Under the pieces are notes generated by a model, which worked only from the letters and a program-made list of their open reading frames with translations, made no database searches and was not told where the DNA came from. A stretch of 22,074 nucleotides of DNA from Halieaceae bacterium (GTDB lineage: Bacteria > Pseudomonadota > Gammaproteobacteria > Pseudomonadales > Halieaceae): the NCBI GenBank assembly GCA_002683395.1, contig NYTG01000028.1:1-22074 (forward strand). Reading direction: 5' to 3'. Below, in pieces: positions 6,685-14,674 of this stretch; position 1 is the first letter of the stretch, and the number at the start of each line of letters is the position of its first letter. Made by a program: the position numbers and the translations under genes.

Positions 6685-8484
6685 TCAACCGTCCACCTGC
6701 AATACCGCCAAAAACGCAGATTGAGGTATCTCTACATTCCCCACCTGCTTCATTCTCTTTTTTCCTGCCTTCTGTTTTTCCAAAAGCTTCTTTTTACGGG
6801 TCACATCTCCGCCATAGCACTTAGCAGTCACGTTTTTGCGCAGCGCCTTCACTGTCTGTCTCGCGACAATTTTCCCACCCACGGCCGCCTGAATCGCGAC
6901 ATCGAACATTTGCCGCGGAATGAGCTCCTTCATCTTCTCCGTCAATACGCGCCCGCGCGACTGCACATGGTCTCGATGCACAATGATGGCCAGCGCGTCG
7001 ACCCGATCGCCATTAATCAATACATCGAGGCGCGATAGGGATGCCGCCTCAAACCGCTCAAATCCGTAATCCAAAGAGGCGTAACCACGGCTGACTGACT
7101 TGAGTCGATCGAAAAAATCGAGCACTACCTCTGCCATGGGAATATCGTAGATCACCTGAACTTGCTGACCCAAAAATTGCAGATCAACTTGAACACCCCG
7201 CTTTTCAACACACAGCGTGATCGCCGCACCAAGGTACCCCTGAGGCGTGAGGATAGTGCAGCGCGCGATAGGCTCACGCATGATCTCAATGTCCCCGACG
7301 TCTGGCAGCTTGGAGGGGTTATCGACATAAACCGTTTCCTGACTCTTGGTCACAATCTCGTAAATGACCGTCGGTGCGGTCGTAATGAGATCGAGGTTGT
7401 ATTCCCGCTCCAGACGCTCCTGAATAATCTCCATGTGCAGCATCCCGAGGAAGCCGCACCGAAATCCAAACCCGAGGGCATCCGACGACTCCGGCTCATA
7501 AAAGAGCGAGGCGTCGTTTAGCGTCAGTTTGCCCAACGCATCCCTGAAATCCTCGTAGTCATCGGAGTTGACGGTAAAGATGCCGGCATAGACCTGTGGC
7601 TTAACACTCTGGAAACCGGGCAGCGCGCTTGTCTCTTGATGCGACGCCGAGATCAACGTGTCCCCAACGGGCGCGCCTTTAATGTCCTTGATGCCCGCCA
7701 CGACAAAGCCCACTTCCCCCGCCATCAGGCTGCCGGTCTCAGTCCTGCGCGGCGTGAAGACCCCGATTATGTCAGCCTGATGCTGCTTCCCAGTCGAGCT
7801 GACGACAAACTTGTCTCGCTTGCCGAGCCGACCCTGCTTTACCCTCACCAGCGAGACGACGCCTAGATAGTTGTCAAACCACGAATCAATGATGAGCGCC
7901 TGAAGCGGAGCATCACGATCACCCGTAGGCGCGGGAATGTGCTCTACGAGATACTCCAGCACGTCTTCAATACCCATGCCGGTTTTCGCGCTGGCCGGAA
8001 CCGCCCCGGTCGCATCAATACCAATAATCTCCTCGATTTCCTGCTGAACTCGCTCGGGGTCCGCCTGCGGAAGATCCATTTTATTCAGCACGGGCAATAC
8101 TTCGAGTCCCTGCTCGATTGCCGTGTAGCAATTTGCCACGGACTGCGCCTCGACGCCCTGCCCCGCATCCACCACTAGCAGCGCGCCCTCGCAGGCCGCG
8201 AGAGAACGGGATACCTCATAAGAAAAATCGACGTGGCCAGGCGTATCAATGAGATTCAGCTGATAAATCGCGCCGTCTTGAGCCTGGTAGTCCAGGGTCA
8301 CACTTTGCGCTTTGATCGTAATGCCCCGCTCCCGCTCGATATCCATGGAATCGAGCACCTGCTCAGCCATTTCCCGCTCGGACAGCCCGCCACAATGCTG
8401 AATGAATCGATCCGCAAGCGTGGACTTGCCGTGATCAATGTGGGCGATGATAGAAAAGTTTCTTATATGACTGAGCTCAGCCAC
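6685..8484 (-). CDS. lepA: Elongation factor 4 (LepA) ribosomal GTPase
   Basis: LepA is a translational GTPase that binds the ribosome and is linked to 30S assembly and to initiation or back-translocation under stress. The 599-residue length equals that of the E. coli protein. Motifs include G1 AHIDHGKST (14-22), the switch RERGITIKAQSV, G3 DTPGHVDFSYE, and G4 NKMDLPQ. The unique C-terminal domain ends GGDVTRKKKLLEKQKAGKKR. The start is GTG at 8484; GAGG lies ten bases upstream, and the next residues (LSHIRNFSIIAHIDHGK) match the family N-terminus. It follows mucD by 88 bp and leads the lepA-lepB-DUF4845-rnc-era-recO run. Confidence 0.98.
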   Translation of the reverse strand: MAELSHIRNFSIIAHIDHGKSTLADRFIQHCGGLSEREMAEQVLDSMDIERERGITIKAQSVTLDYQAQDGAIYQLNLIDTPGHVDFSYEVSRSLAACEGALLVVDAGQGVEAQSVANCYTAIEQGLEVLPVLNKMDLPQADPERVQQEIEEIIGIDATGAVPASAKTGMGIEDVLEYLVEHIPAPTGDRDAPLQALIIDSWFDNYLGVVSLVRVKQGRLGKRDKFVVSSTGKQHQADIIGVFTPRRTETGSLMAGEVGFVVAGIKDIKGAPVGDTLISASHQETSALPGFQSVKPQVYAGIFTVNSDDYEDFRDALGKLTLNDASLFYEPESSDALGFGFRCGFLGMLHMEIIQERLEREYNLDLITTAPTVIYEIVTKSQETVYVDNPSKLPDVGDIEIMREPIARCTILTPQGYLGAAITLCVEKRGVQVDLQFLGQQVQVIYDIPMAEVVLDFFDRLKSVSRGYASLDYGFERFEAASLSRLDVLINGDRVDALAIIVHRDHVQSRGRVLTEKMKELIPRQMFDVAIQAAVGGKIVARQTVKALRKNVTAKCYGGDVTRKKKLLEKQKAGKKRMKQVGNVEIPQSAFLAVLQVDG

Positions 8485-8546
8485 AGTTAGATTGCCTCAA
8501 AGGAATGCGGGCCACTGACAACACAGGCCGCTTGATCGATGCGGTA

Positions 8547-8555
8547 ATTTTAGCA
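8547..8555 (-). promoter_or_regulatory. Possible extended -10 promoter for lepA
   Basis: The minus strand carries TGCTAAAAT (8555-8547) in the mucD-lepA gap. This is an extended -10 (TGn directly before TAAAAT). No good -35 is seen 17 bases upstream, which extended -10 promoters tolerate. A start near 8540 would leave a leader of about 55 nt. Read-through from the sigma-E operon is the alternative, because I see no terminator after mucD. Confidence 0.35.
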
Positions 8556-8572
8556 TGCCCGGAGGCGACTCA

Positions 8573-9964
8573 TCAGTCTGCTTCGGGTATACGAATACCA
8601 ATAAATAACGGGCTCTGGCCCCGAATGAGACGTGCGTGAACGGATCGCCCCGGGGCCAGCTCCTCAGCAGCACTTTCGAGATCTTCCACGCGGCTAATCG
8701 GGCGGCTACCCAACCGAGTCAGAATATCACCCGACCTAACGCCAGCCTCCTCGGCCGGCGAATTGAGGGCCACCTCTCTGATCACAACGCCACCTGACAG
8801 CCCCAACTCAGATAGAACCGCTGGCTCCGCTTCAGCGATACGCATCCCCAATAAAGTCATGCTGCCGTCTGCAGCAGCGCCGGCCTCAACACGCGCCACT
8901 TCATCTGCGGCCAGTCCACCGACCTCGACGCCAATCGCTTGCTCCTCGCCTTCGCGGACAATGAGTGCCTCGACGCGCGTACCGGGAGCAATCAACCCCA
9001 CCACATGCGGCAGATCCGCTGAGGTCTCGATCGGCTCGCCGTCAAACACCGTAATCACATCACCGGGCTGCAATCCTGCCCGCTCAGCGGGCGAATCTCG
9101 ACCGACCTGCGCGATGAGCGCACCTCTGGGGCGATCAAGCCCGAAAGATTCAGCCAGATTACGGTCAACGTCCTGAATGCTGACGCCGAGCCAGCCACGC
9201 TCGACGACGCCCTTTTCCCGGATCTGAGTGATCACGTTGCGAACGACTGACACGGGAATGGCAAACGACAGCCCGATAGAACCGCCCGATCGCGTAAAGA
9301 TCTGGGAATTCACGCCAATCACGTTTCCATCAAGGTTAAATAGCGGCCCTCCGGAGTTCCCAGGATTAATGGCCACATCAGTCTGGATAAAAGGCACATA
9401 GTTGTCCCCTGTTTCGGTTGGCAGACTTCTACCCAGCGCGCTGACGATGCCCGCTGTCACAGAAAAATCGAGACTGAAGGGTGACCCGATCGCGAGCACC
9501 CACTGCCCTACTTTGACGTCATCTTCATCGGCCAACTGCAGAAAGGGCAGGCGACTGGCGTCTACTTTAAGCACCGCTAAATCGGACCGCGGGTCTGTGC
9601 CAATCACTTCTGCATCGAACTCCTGCCGGTCCGGCAAGCGAACCACCACCTGTCTGGCATTCTCCACGACATGATTGTTAGTCACGACATAGCCGTCGCT
9701 AGAAAAAATGAAACCTGAACCCATACCCGCGCGCTCGCGTGGCACAGGGGGGCCGCCACGAAAGTCAAAAAAGCGTCGCAGTGCCTCAGGTAATTCCTCC
9801 ATCTGCTCCTGATACCGGGGATTCTCCGACTCATATTCGACTAGGATCTTCACCACTGCCGGCGACGCTGAGTCCACTATTTCAGTGAAATCAGGCAGGC
9901 TGGCCACGCTTCGCTGCGCCATCGCAGACAGTGCCAGCACCAATATCAGAAAGCGAACGATCAT
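8573..9964 (-). CDS. mucD: Periplasmic serine endoprotease of the DegP/MucD family
   Basis: This HtrA-type protease degrades misfolded periplasmic proteins and, as MucD, restrains the sigma-E response. With the start at 9964 (463 aa), a signal peptide MIVRFLILVLALSAMAQRSVA precedes the mature protein. The triad is His98 (TNNHVV), Asp128 (SDLAVLKV) and Ser204 (GNSGGP). Two PDZ domains follow, with GWLGVSIQDV and GGVVIREVALNSPAEEAG. The start was chosen because GGAG lies seven bases upstream. An ATG five codons earlier (9979) has no Shine-Dalgarno. The gene ends the rpoE-mucABC operon, 34 bp after mucC, as in Pseudomonas. Its disordered loop after the N-terminal helix (RRFFDFRGGPPVPRER) is a shorter DegQ/MucD-like version. 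Confidence 0.95.
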   Translation of the reverse strand: MIVRFLILVLALSAMAQRSVASLPDFTEIVDSASPAVVKILVEYESENPRYQEQMEELPEALRRFFDFRGGPPVPRERAGMGSGFIFSSDGYVVTNNHVVENARQVVVRLPDRQEFDAEVIGTDPRSDLAVLKVDASRLPFLQLADEDDVKVGQWVLAIGSPFSLDFSVTAGIVSALGRSLPTETGDNYVPFIQTDVAINPGNSGGPLFNLDGNVIGVNSQIFTRSGGSIGLSFAIPVSVVRNVITQIREKGVVERGWLGVSIQDVDRNLAESFGLDRPRGALIAQVGRDSPAERAGLQPGDVITVFDGEPIETSADLPHVVGLIAPGTRVEALIVREGEEQAIGVEVGGLAADEVARVEAGAAADGSMTLLGMRIAEAEPAVLSELGLSGGVVIREVALNSPAEEAGVRSGDILTRLGSRPISRVEDLESAAEELAPGRSVHARLIRGQSPLFIGIRIPEAD

Positions 9965-9971
9965 CGCCGTA

Positions 9972-9975
9972 CTCC
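9972..9975 (-). promoter_or_regulatory. Shine-Dalgarno that fixes the mucD start
   Basis: GGAG on the minus strand, seven bases before the ATG at 9964. It supports this start over the ATG at 9979 and gives a clean signal peptide. Confidence 0.6.
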
Positions 9976-9998
9976 GCATTATATTAAGGAAATTGAGA

Positions 9999-10481
9999 TC
10001 AGCTCTTTACGAGCAGCCCATCTATCTGGTTGTCCTGCTTTGCGGCCAACCTGGGCTCAGCGAGACCGGGCAATACACCCCCTGACCTCACGCTGACGGC
10101 CCGAAGGATAGCAAAACCACTCAAGAGACCGGCAGCGAAGGCCAAAGCAGACCAGAGGTCCCCCCAATGAGACGCGAGCATCGCAATCACGGTACCCGCG
10201 AGCAAAGGCGCACCATAGATCAACAGGGTACCGCCCAGCAGGGTTGACTCAGGGACCTGTATCACGACCTCATCCCCCACCTCGCAGCTCGCCGCAGCCA
10301 GCGTGTCCCCCGACTTGGCTCTGACGCGCCCCTTGCCACTCTGCAATAAGGCGGAGAGGGCTCCTTGACCACAACCGGCGCGCGCAGCACATTTGCCGCA
10401 GGCCGCACTCCGGTCCGCTTCAACCCATACCGCGTCATGCTCTACCGCGACAACGCGCGCAGTCTCCGTCAGCCAACCCAT
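9999..10481 (-). CDS. mucC: Sigma-E positive regulator RseC/MucC
   Basis: RseC/MucC is an inner-membrane protein that modulates sigma-E activity and, in E. coli, assists SoxR reduction. The 160-residue protein has the N-terminal cysteine cluster Cys28-x2-Cys31-x5-Cys37 (ACGKCAARAGCG), typical of the family and possibly binding an iron-sulfur cluster. Two membrane segments follow, about 84-104 (LLIYGAPLLAGTVIAMLA) and 109-128 (LWSALAFAAGLLSGFAIL). I chose ATG at 10481, whose A is the last base of the mucB stop (TGATG), with GAGG seven bases upstream; a GTG one codon earlier is possible. It lies between mucB and mucD, so it is probably coexpressed with the sigma-E operon. Confidence 0.9.
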   Translation of the reverse strand: MGWLTETARVVAVEHDAVWVEADRSAACGKCAARAGCGQGALSALLQSGKGRVRAKSGDTLAAASCEVGDEVVIQVPESTLLGGTLLIYGAPLLAGTVIAMLASHWGDLWSALAFAAGLLSGFAILRAVSVRSGGVLPGLAEPRLAAKQDNQIDGLLVKS

Positions 10482-11392
10482 CACGAGTCCTCGAGGGGCG
10501 GGCGCACCGCATCAGCCAACAACCGAGCGGTGACGAACGGCACCTCTCCCAGCACGCTGATCAGCAGTCCCCCGCTGCCAGACCGGACCCCCCTGGTGTA
10601 GGTCAACGTCGCACCCTCGATAATCGCACCCTCACCGACCGGCGCGCCGGCTGGCAGCGGCTCGACAAAAACCGAGGCTGTTGCCAGTCCGTCACTGACT
10701 ACAAAAAGACCTCGATCGGGGTTTTCAGAGATCAAAAAGTAGCCGGGCACAATATTGCGACCGCGCTTGTATTCTGCGTCAACGACGTTCCCGACAGACG
10801 CGTCTGGAATAACTGATTCATATTCGATGGCCGCATACTCATAGCGCTCTAGCATCTGTCCATCGAGATCCAGCGTGATCATGGCCAGCGGCAGGCCAGT
10901 CGACTGGTCCATATCCACCAGATGCGTCAGTCGCAGCGTATCGCGCGGCCGCAACGTGAGGCGCTGGGTAGAGCGGCCCGCAATAATCCGGCCGGACTCC
11001 AGCCTAGGGACGTAGACCTCCAGCACATGACAAATTCTCGTCAACGAGCGACTCGGTATCGGCCAAAATTCGGACCTGGGGTTGGCCCCTGCGTTCATCC
11101 GGCGCAGCTCCCCCCGGTTGCCCTCAGCAGTCGATGCCACCGTCAGAAACTGTCGGGATCCCGAGCGCTCGAAGAGCACTGTGCCCTCGAAAGTAACGTC
11201 AGATGACGCCTGCAACATTGTTGCCAAGGCCCTCTCCGATGGCGCACTGAGGACGCACTGCTCATCAGCCTGAGCTGACACCTGAGTAGGCAACGCAACG
11301 AGCGCCCACGCGACCAAGATCGGCCGCAGGCTGCGCCGAACAGCGTTACTCTGAAACAGGTGCTTCGGGCTTGATTTCCGGGACGCGAACAT
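10481..11392 (-). CDS. mucB: Periplasmic sigma-E regulatory protein RseB/MucB
   Basis: RseB/MucB binds the periplasmic part of the anti-sigma factor and shields it from proteolysis; lipoprotein or LPS signals release it. The 303-residue protein (P. aeruginosa MucB 316) begins with a long basic n-region (MFASRKSSPKHLFQ) and a hydrophobic stretch ILVAWALVALPTQVSA, which looks like a signal peptide cut before QADEQC. The body shows the two-domain MucB_RseB pattern, with VLFERSGSRQFLTVAS and later HLVDMDQSTGLPLAM. The open frame extends upstream to 11638, but that part is mucA read in another frame. ATG at 11392 overlaps the end of mucA by 47 nt without a clear Shine-Dalgarno, so coupling is likely and the exact start is uncertain. 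Confidence 0.9.
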   Translation of the reverse strand: MFASRKSSPKHLFQSNAVRRSLRPILVAWALVALPTQVSAQADEQCVLSAPSERALATMLQASSDVTFEGTVLFERSGSRQFLTVASTAEGNRGELRRMNAGANPRSEFWPIPSRSLTRICHVLEVYVPRLESGRIIAGRSTQRLTLRPRDTLRLTHLVDMDQSTGLPLAMITLDLDGQMLERYEYAAIEYESVIPDASVGNVVDAEYKRGRNIVPGYFLISENPDRGLFVVSDGLATASVFVEPLPAGAPVGEGAIIEGATLTYTRGVRSGSGGLLISVLGEVPFVTARLLADAVRPPLEDS

Positions 11393-11963
11393 ACGATATA
11401 TAAGGCGCTGGGTGGCTTTGCGCGGCCGACGCCGCGTGACGACCGTTGAGGCGATGATAACGGTCCCGAGCCAGCCGCTCGTAGACCGCGGCGACGCTCT
11501 GACCTGCGCTCTGGATCCCCGCGGTCTGACGATTGGACACCGGGAGCGAGCGAGCGCCCAAACTGGCTTGCACTGGCTGTGCGCCCAATACCGGCACGAC
11601 CGCCCCGCCCAGCTCACTGACCACCGGAGCGGGCGCAATCCCCGAGGAAGGAATTAACAACTGCTGCCCCCCCATTACCACAGCCAGCGTCACTGACGCC
11701 GCAACGGCCATACTCCAGATTGGATTTCGACTGGCAGACCGTCCGGTATCGAGCACTTCGCGCACTCGAATTGATACGTCGACATCAGGCGCGTGAGTAC
11801 GCTGCCCCTGCAGGCGCTCCCGCACCTGCTGCTGCCGCCGCCACCGCTCCCGTAGAGACGGGTCACTGGAGATCGAATCGAGCACCCGACGCAGTTCAAG
11901 CTCTTGCGCCTCGCCATCCATCAGCGCTGAAAGCGCCTCTCTATCTCTGTCTTCGGCTGTCAT
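11346..11963 (-). CDS. mucA: Sigma-E anti-sigma factor RseA/MucA
   Basis: MucA is a single-pass inner-membrane protein that holds sigma-E/AlgU at the membrane until it is cut by site-1 and site-2 proteases. The 205-residue protein (P. aeruginosa 194) has the N-terminal anti-sigma domain with LSALMDGEAQELELRRVLD (residues 11-29) and RERWRRQQQVRERLQG. One membrane segment, SMAVAASVTLAVVMGG (about 84-99), closely resembles P. aeruginosa MucA. The periplasmic part runs from about 100 to 205, rich in Ala, Pro and Ser, and contains SVAAVYERLARDRYHRLNGR. ATG overlaps the rpoE stop (ATGA), so the sigma and anti-sigma factors are made in coupled amounts. Confidence 0.94.
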   Translation of the reverse strand: MTAEDRDREALSALMDGEAQELELRRVLDSISSDPSLRERWRRQQQVRERLQGQRTHAPDVDVSIRVREVLDTGRSASRNPIWSMAVAASVTLAVVMGGQQLLIPSSGIAPAPVVSELGGAVVPVLGAQPVQASLGARSLPVSNRQTAGIQSAGQSVAAVYERLARDRYHRLNGRHAASAAQSHPAPYISYVRVPEIKPEAPVSE

Positions 11964-12550
11964 CTAAACCCCGACTCTCCGTTCATCTGCTCTCTCACGC
12001 GTGCGTCAATCGCCTCACGCGCTCGAAAAATTCTTGACCTCACCGTGCCTACAGGGCACTCCAAAACGTCCGCAATGTCATCGTAGCTCAAACCATCAAG
12101 CTCCCTGAGTGTTAGGGCGGACCTCAACTCATCTGGCAGCGCTCGCATCGCTGCCTCCACGACTCCGGCGAGCTCGTCGCCCATCGCAACCGCCTCGGGC
12201 GAACTACTCTCCGCGAGCAGCCATCCATCGTCAAAGCCCTCGGCGTCCTCGATGGTCGCATCAGCCCTAGGCCTGCGCCCTTTGGCGACCAAATAATTTT
12301 TGGCCGCATTTGCCGCTATACGGTACAGCCACGTATAAAACGCACTGTCACCACGAAACTGCTCCAATGCCCGAAAGGCTTTGATAAACGCCTCCTGAGT
12401 GACGTCCTCTGCCTCTCCCGGGTCTGACACGTACCGGCTGACCAACGCTGCAATCCGTCCCTGATATTTCAATACCAGCAGGTCGAACGCTCTCAGGTCG
12501 CCGCGCTGCGCCCTCTGAACCAGTTGCTTATCTGTGTCAGAGGCTGTCAC
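11960..12550 (-). CDS. rpoE: ECF sigma factor RpoE/AlgU
   Basis: RpoE (AlgU in Pseudomonas) is the extracytoplasmic-function sigma factor directing transcription of envelope-stress genes. The 196-residue protein closely follows E. coli RpoE (191). Region 2 has LVSRYVSDPGEAEDVTQEAF, FRGDSAFYTWLYRIAANAAK and NYLVAKGRRPRA. Region 4 has TLRELDGLSYDDIADVLECP and GTVRSRIFRAREAID. The start is GTG at 12550, with AAGG seven bases upstream. It is the first gene of rpoE-mucA-mucB-mucC-mucD and is divergent from nadB, as in Pseudomonas and E. coli. A sigma-E-type promoter 64-90 bases upstream predicts autoregulation. Confidence 0.98.
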   Translation of the reverse strand: MTASDTDKQLVQRAQRGDLRAFDLLVLKYQGRIAALVSRYVSDPGEAEDVTQEAFIKAFRALEQFRGDSAFYTWLYRIAANAAKNYLVAKGRRPRADATIEDAEGFDDGWLLAESSSPEAVAMGDELAGVVEAAMRALPDELRSALTLRELDGLSYDDIADVLECPVGTVRSRIFRAREAIDARVREQMNGESGFR

Positions 12551-12613
12551 AACCGCGCCTTTGTTTTACCCGACATACCGGGATGCCCACCCTACCGGAC
12601 ACCCATTGGCCTG

Positions 12614-12640
12614 TATGAACACAGCGCAGGCAAAAAGTTC
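12614..12640 (-). promoter_or_regulatory. Sigma-E-type (RpoE/AlgU) autoregulatory promoter
   Basis: On the minus strand GGGAACTT, with GAACTT at 12640-12635, matches the sigma-E -35 consensus fully. After a 16-base spacer comes TCATA (12618-12614), which fits the TCnnA form of the -10. The spacing is the known optimum. Transcription would start near 12607 and leave a leader of about 57 nt before the rpoE GTG. The same place carries an autoregulated promoter in Pseudomonas and E. coli. Confidence 0.7.
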
Positions 12641-12706
12641 CCGATACATTACACTTATCTCTTCATTACTATACCGCACCTGCACCGAACCAACGGCCGA
12701 TGAAAT

Positions 12707-14344
12707 ATGCCTACTATTTCCCGATTTGACGTGCTCATTATCGGCAGCGGTGCCGCTGGGATGAGTCTTGCTCTGCAATTGCCGCCGCAACTAAAGGTAG
12801 CCGTCCTGTCGAAAACCCAACTGGGCTCGGGCTCTACGCTTTGGGCCCAGGGGGGCATGGCAGCGGTGCTGCATGATCGGGACTCGGTGCAGGCGCATGT
12901 TACAGATACGTTGGCCGCGGGCGCCGGCCTGTGTCACGAACCCGCGGTGCAGTTTACGGTTGGCCGCAGTCGACAGATGGTCGATTGGCTGGTGTCTCAG
13001 GGCATGCACTTCGATCTGCGCGAGGACCAACAAGACGCCGAATTCCGCGAGTTTCATCTGACGACTGAAGGTGGGCACAGCCACCGCCGAGTCATTCACG
13101 CCGCTGACCAGACCGGACGCGCGTTATCGGAGGTGCTGGCCAGCCGCGTGGCAGAGGCCTCTAACATCACTTTGCTGACGGATCGCTGTCTGGTTGACGT
13201 CATCAAAACAGGTTCAAGAGTCTGTGGCGCCTATCTGTTGAGCACGGAGCACAATCGGGTCGATACCGTGAGCGCAGATGCGGTGGTGCTGGCGACAGGG
13301 GGTGCCAGCAAGGCATACCGATACACGACCAACCCCGACGGCGCTAGCGGAGACGGTATCGCGGTAGCGTGGCGAGCGGGCTGCAGGGTCGCCAACCTCG
13401 AATTTAATCAATTTCACCCCACCTGCCTTTATCACCCTGACAGCAAATCATTTTTGATGACCGAGGCGCTGCGGGGTGAGGGGGCGACCCTCCACTTACC
13501 CGGCGGTGAGCGCTTCATGTCCCGCTTCGACGACCGCGAGGAATTGGCGCCCCGGGACATCGTCGCGCGAGCGATCGATTACGAAATGAAGCGTCTCGGT
13601 GCCGACTGTGTCTTCCTCGATATCAGCAAGCGGTCGCCAGAGTTCATCACCCACCACTTTCCGCAGGCCTACAAACGCTGTCTGGCACTGGGCATGGATA
13701 TCACTCGTGATCGCATCCCGGTTGTCCCCGCCGCCCATTACACCTGCGGCGGTGTGGTAGTGAATCAATTTGGCGCCAGCGACGTGCCCGGGCTTTACGT
13801 GGTCGGAGAGTCGGCCTGCACTGGCCTGCACGGCGCCAACCGAATGGCCAGTAATTCATTACTCGAATGTTTCGTTTATGCGCAGTCGGCCGCCGAGCAC
13901 ATTGCGGACTCCATCACCCCCCTAAGCACAGTGCCCGAGGCATGGGACGACAGTCGCGTCAGAGACTCTGATGAGGAAGTCGTGATTCAGCACAACTGGC
14001 AAGAGCTGCGGAGATTGATGTGGGACTATGTAGGGATCGTGCGCACATCCAGACGACTGCACAATGCCGCTGAGCGGATCGCTCTGCTGGATAGAGAGGT
14101 CTCTGGCTATTACGGGCGCTTTCAGATCACTCGACCGCTCCTAGAGATGCGGAACCTGGCAAGGATTGCGCAGCTGATGGTCCAGTGCGCCGCGGGACGA
14201 AAAGAGAGTCGGGGCTTACATTACAACTCAGACTATCCTGATTCCGCGGCAAAGGCCTCTGATTCCATCCTGATCCCGCCTCATTTTGATCCTGCGTCGG
14301 CGCTGAGCGGACCGACCGATACGCTGCCCGCGTATTCGGACTGA
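12707..14344 (+). CDS. nadB: L-aspartate oxidase
   Basis: NadB is the FAD enzyme that oxidises L-aspartate to iminoaspartate, the first step of de novo NAD synthesis with NadA. The 545-residue protein (E. coli 540) has the dinucleotide fold DVLIIGSGAAG (8-18), the FAD contact STLWAQGGMAAV, and ATGGASKAYRYTTNP. FNQFHPTC and APRDIVARAID follow, with the conserved Arg283. HYTCGGVVVN (344-353) and the C-terminal FAD site GANRMASNSLLEC are also present. The start is ATG, with no strong Shine-Dalgarno, but the N-terminus aligns with E. coli. It diverges from rpoE across 156 bp and ends 6 bp from the convergent sdhE. No compelling sigma-70 promoter was found for it. Confidence 0.98.
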   Translation: MPTISRFDVLIIGSGAAGMSLALQLPPQLKVAVLSKTQLGSGSTLWAQGGMAAVLHDRDSVQAHVTDTLAAGAGLCHEPAVQFTVGRSRQMVDWLVSQGMHFDLREDQQDAEFREFHLTTEGGHSHRRVIHAADQTGRALSEVLASRVAEASNITLLTDRCLVDVIKTGSRVCGAYLLSTEHNRVDTVSADAVVLATGGASKAYRYTTNPDGASGDGIAVAWRAGCRVANLEFNQFHPTCLYHPDSKSFLMTEALRGEGATLHLPGGERFMSRFDDREELAPRDIVARAIDYEMKRLGADCVFLDISKRSPEFITHHFPQAYKRCLALGMDITRDRIPVVPAAHYTCGGVVVNQFGASDVPGLYVVGESACTGLHGANRMASNSLLECFVYAQSAAEHIADSITPLSTVPEAWDDSRVRDSDEEVVIQHNWQELRRLMWDYVGIVRTSRRLHNAAERIALLDREVSGYYGRFQITRPLLEMRNLARIAQLMVQCAAGRKESRGLHYNSDYPDSAAKASDSILIPPHFDPASALSGPTDTLPAYSD

Positions 14345-14350
14345 GCGCCG

Positions 14351-14608
14351 TTACAATGGAATGCGGTGGAAACGTCTGATGCTGTCAACGATGTCGAGGA
14401 ATCGAACATTGGTGATGTCCGCCCGCCCCATAATCCACTCCAGAAGATCCTGATCATCCTGAAAGAGCAGTTCGCGATAGTCAGCCCTAAGGTCGTCACT
14501 TAAATCGCTGAAGGCCTCCGCTACAAATGGGGATAACAACAGATCAAGCTCCAGCAGCCCGCGGCGGCTGGCCCACTTTGCCCTATTCCACTCTTCTCGT
14601 TGATCCAT
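14351..14608 (-). CDS. sdhE: FAD assembly factor SdhE
   Basis: SdhE (YgfY/Cpt family) is a small cytoplasmic protein that promotes covalent attachment of FAD to succinate dehydrogenase SdhA and fumarate reductase. With ATG at 14608 the protein has 85 residues (E. coli 88). It carries the key RGxxE motif as RRGLLELD (Arg16-Gly17-x-x-Glu20), then FSDLSDDLRADYRELLFQDDQDLLEWIMG, shortened here in conserved blocks such as DDQDLLEWIMG. The frame is open up to 14659, but the extra 17 residues have no family match. The neighbouring nadB also encodes a flavoprotein of the SdhA superfamily, which is the conserved Pseudomonas order nadB-sdhE-ygfZ. It diverges from ygfZ across 66 bp. Confidence 0.92.
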   Translation of the reverse strand: MDQREEWNRAKWASRRGLLELDLLLSPFVAEAFSDLSDDLRADYRELLFQDDQDLLEWIMGRADITNVRFLDIVDSIRRFHRIPL

Positions 14609-14640
14609 CAGACACCGGCGGCCTCTCGCACTAAACGTTG

Positions 14641-14647
14641 TAGTATA
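14641..14647. promoter_or_regulatory. Symmetrical -10 element between sdhE and ygfZ
   Basis: The 7-base stretch TAGTATA reads TAGTAT as a -10 on the plus strand and TATACT as a -10 on the minus strand. The predicted starts would give leaders of about 22 nt for ygfZ and 27 nt for sdhE. Neither direction has a good -35. It is a candidate shared bidirectional promoter; the match is visual only. Confidence 0.3.
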
Positions 14648-14674
14648 GGCCTTTCTCATTTTGCGGTGCCTAAC

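Noticed and set aside
11393..11638. N-terminal extension of mucB to position 11638
   Set aside because: This part is mucA read in another frame; its product is Arg/Trp-rich and unlike any MucB, and it would put the signal peptide in the middle of the protein.
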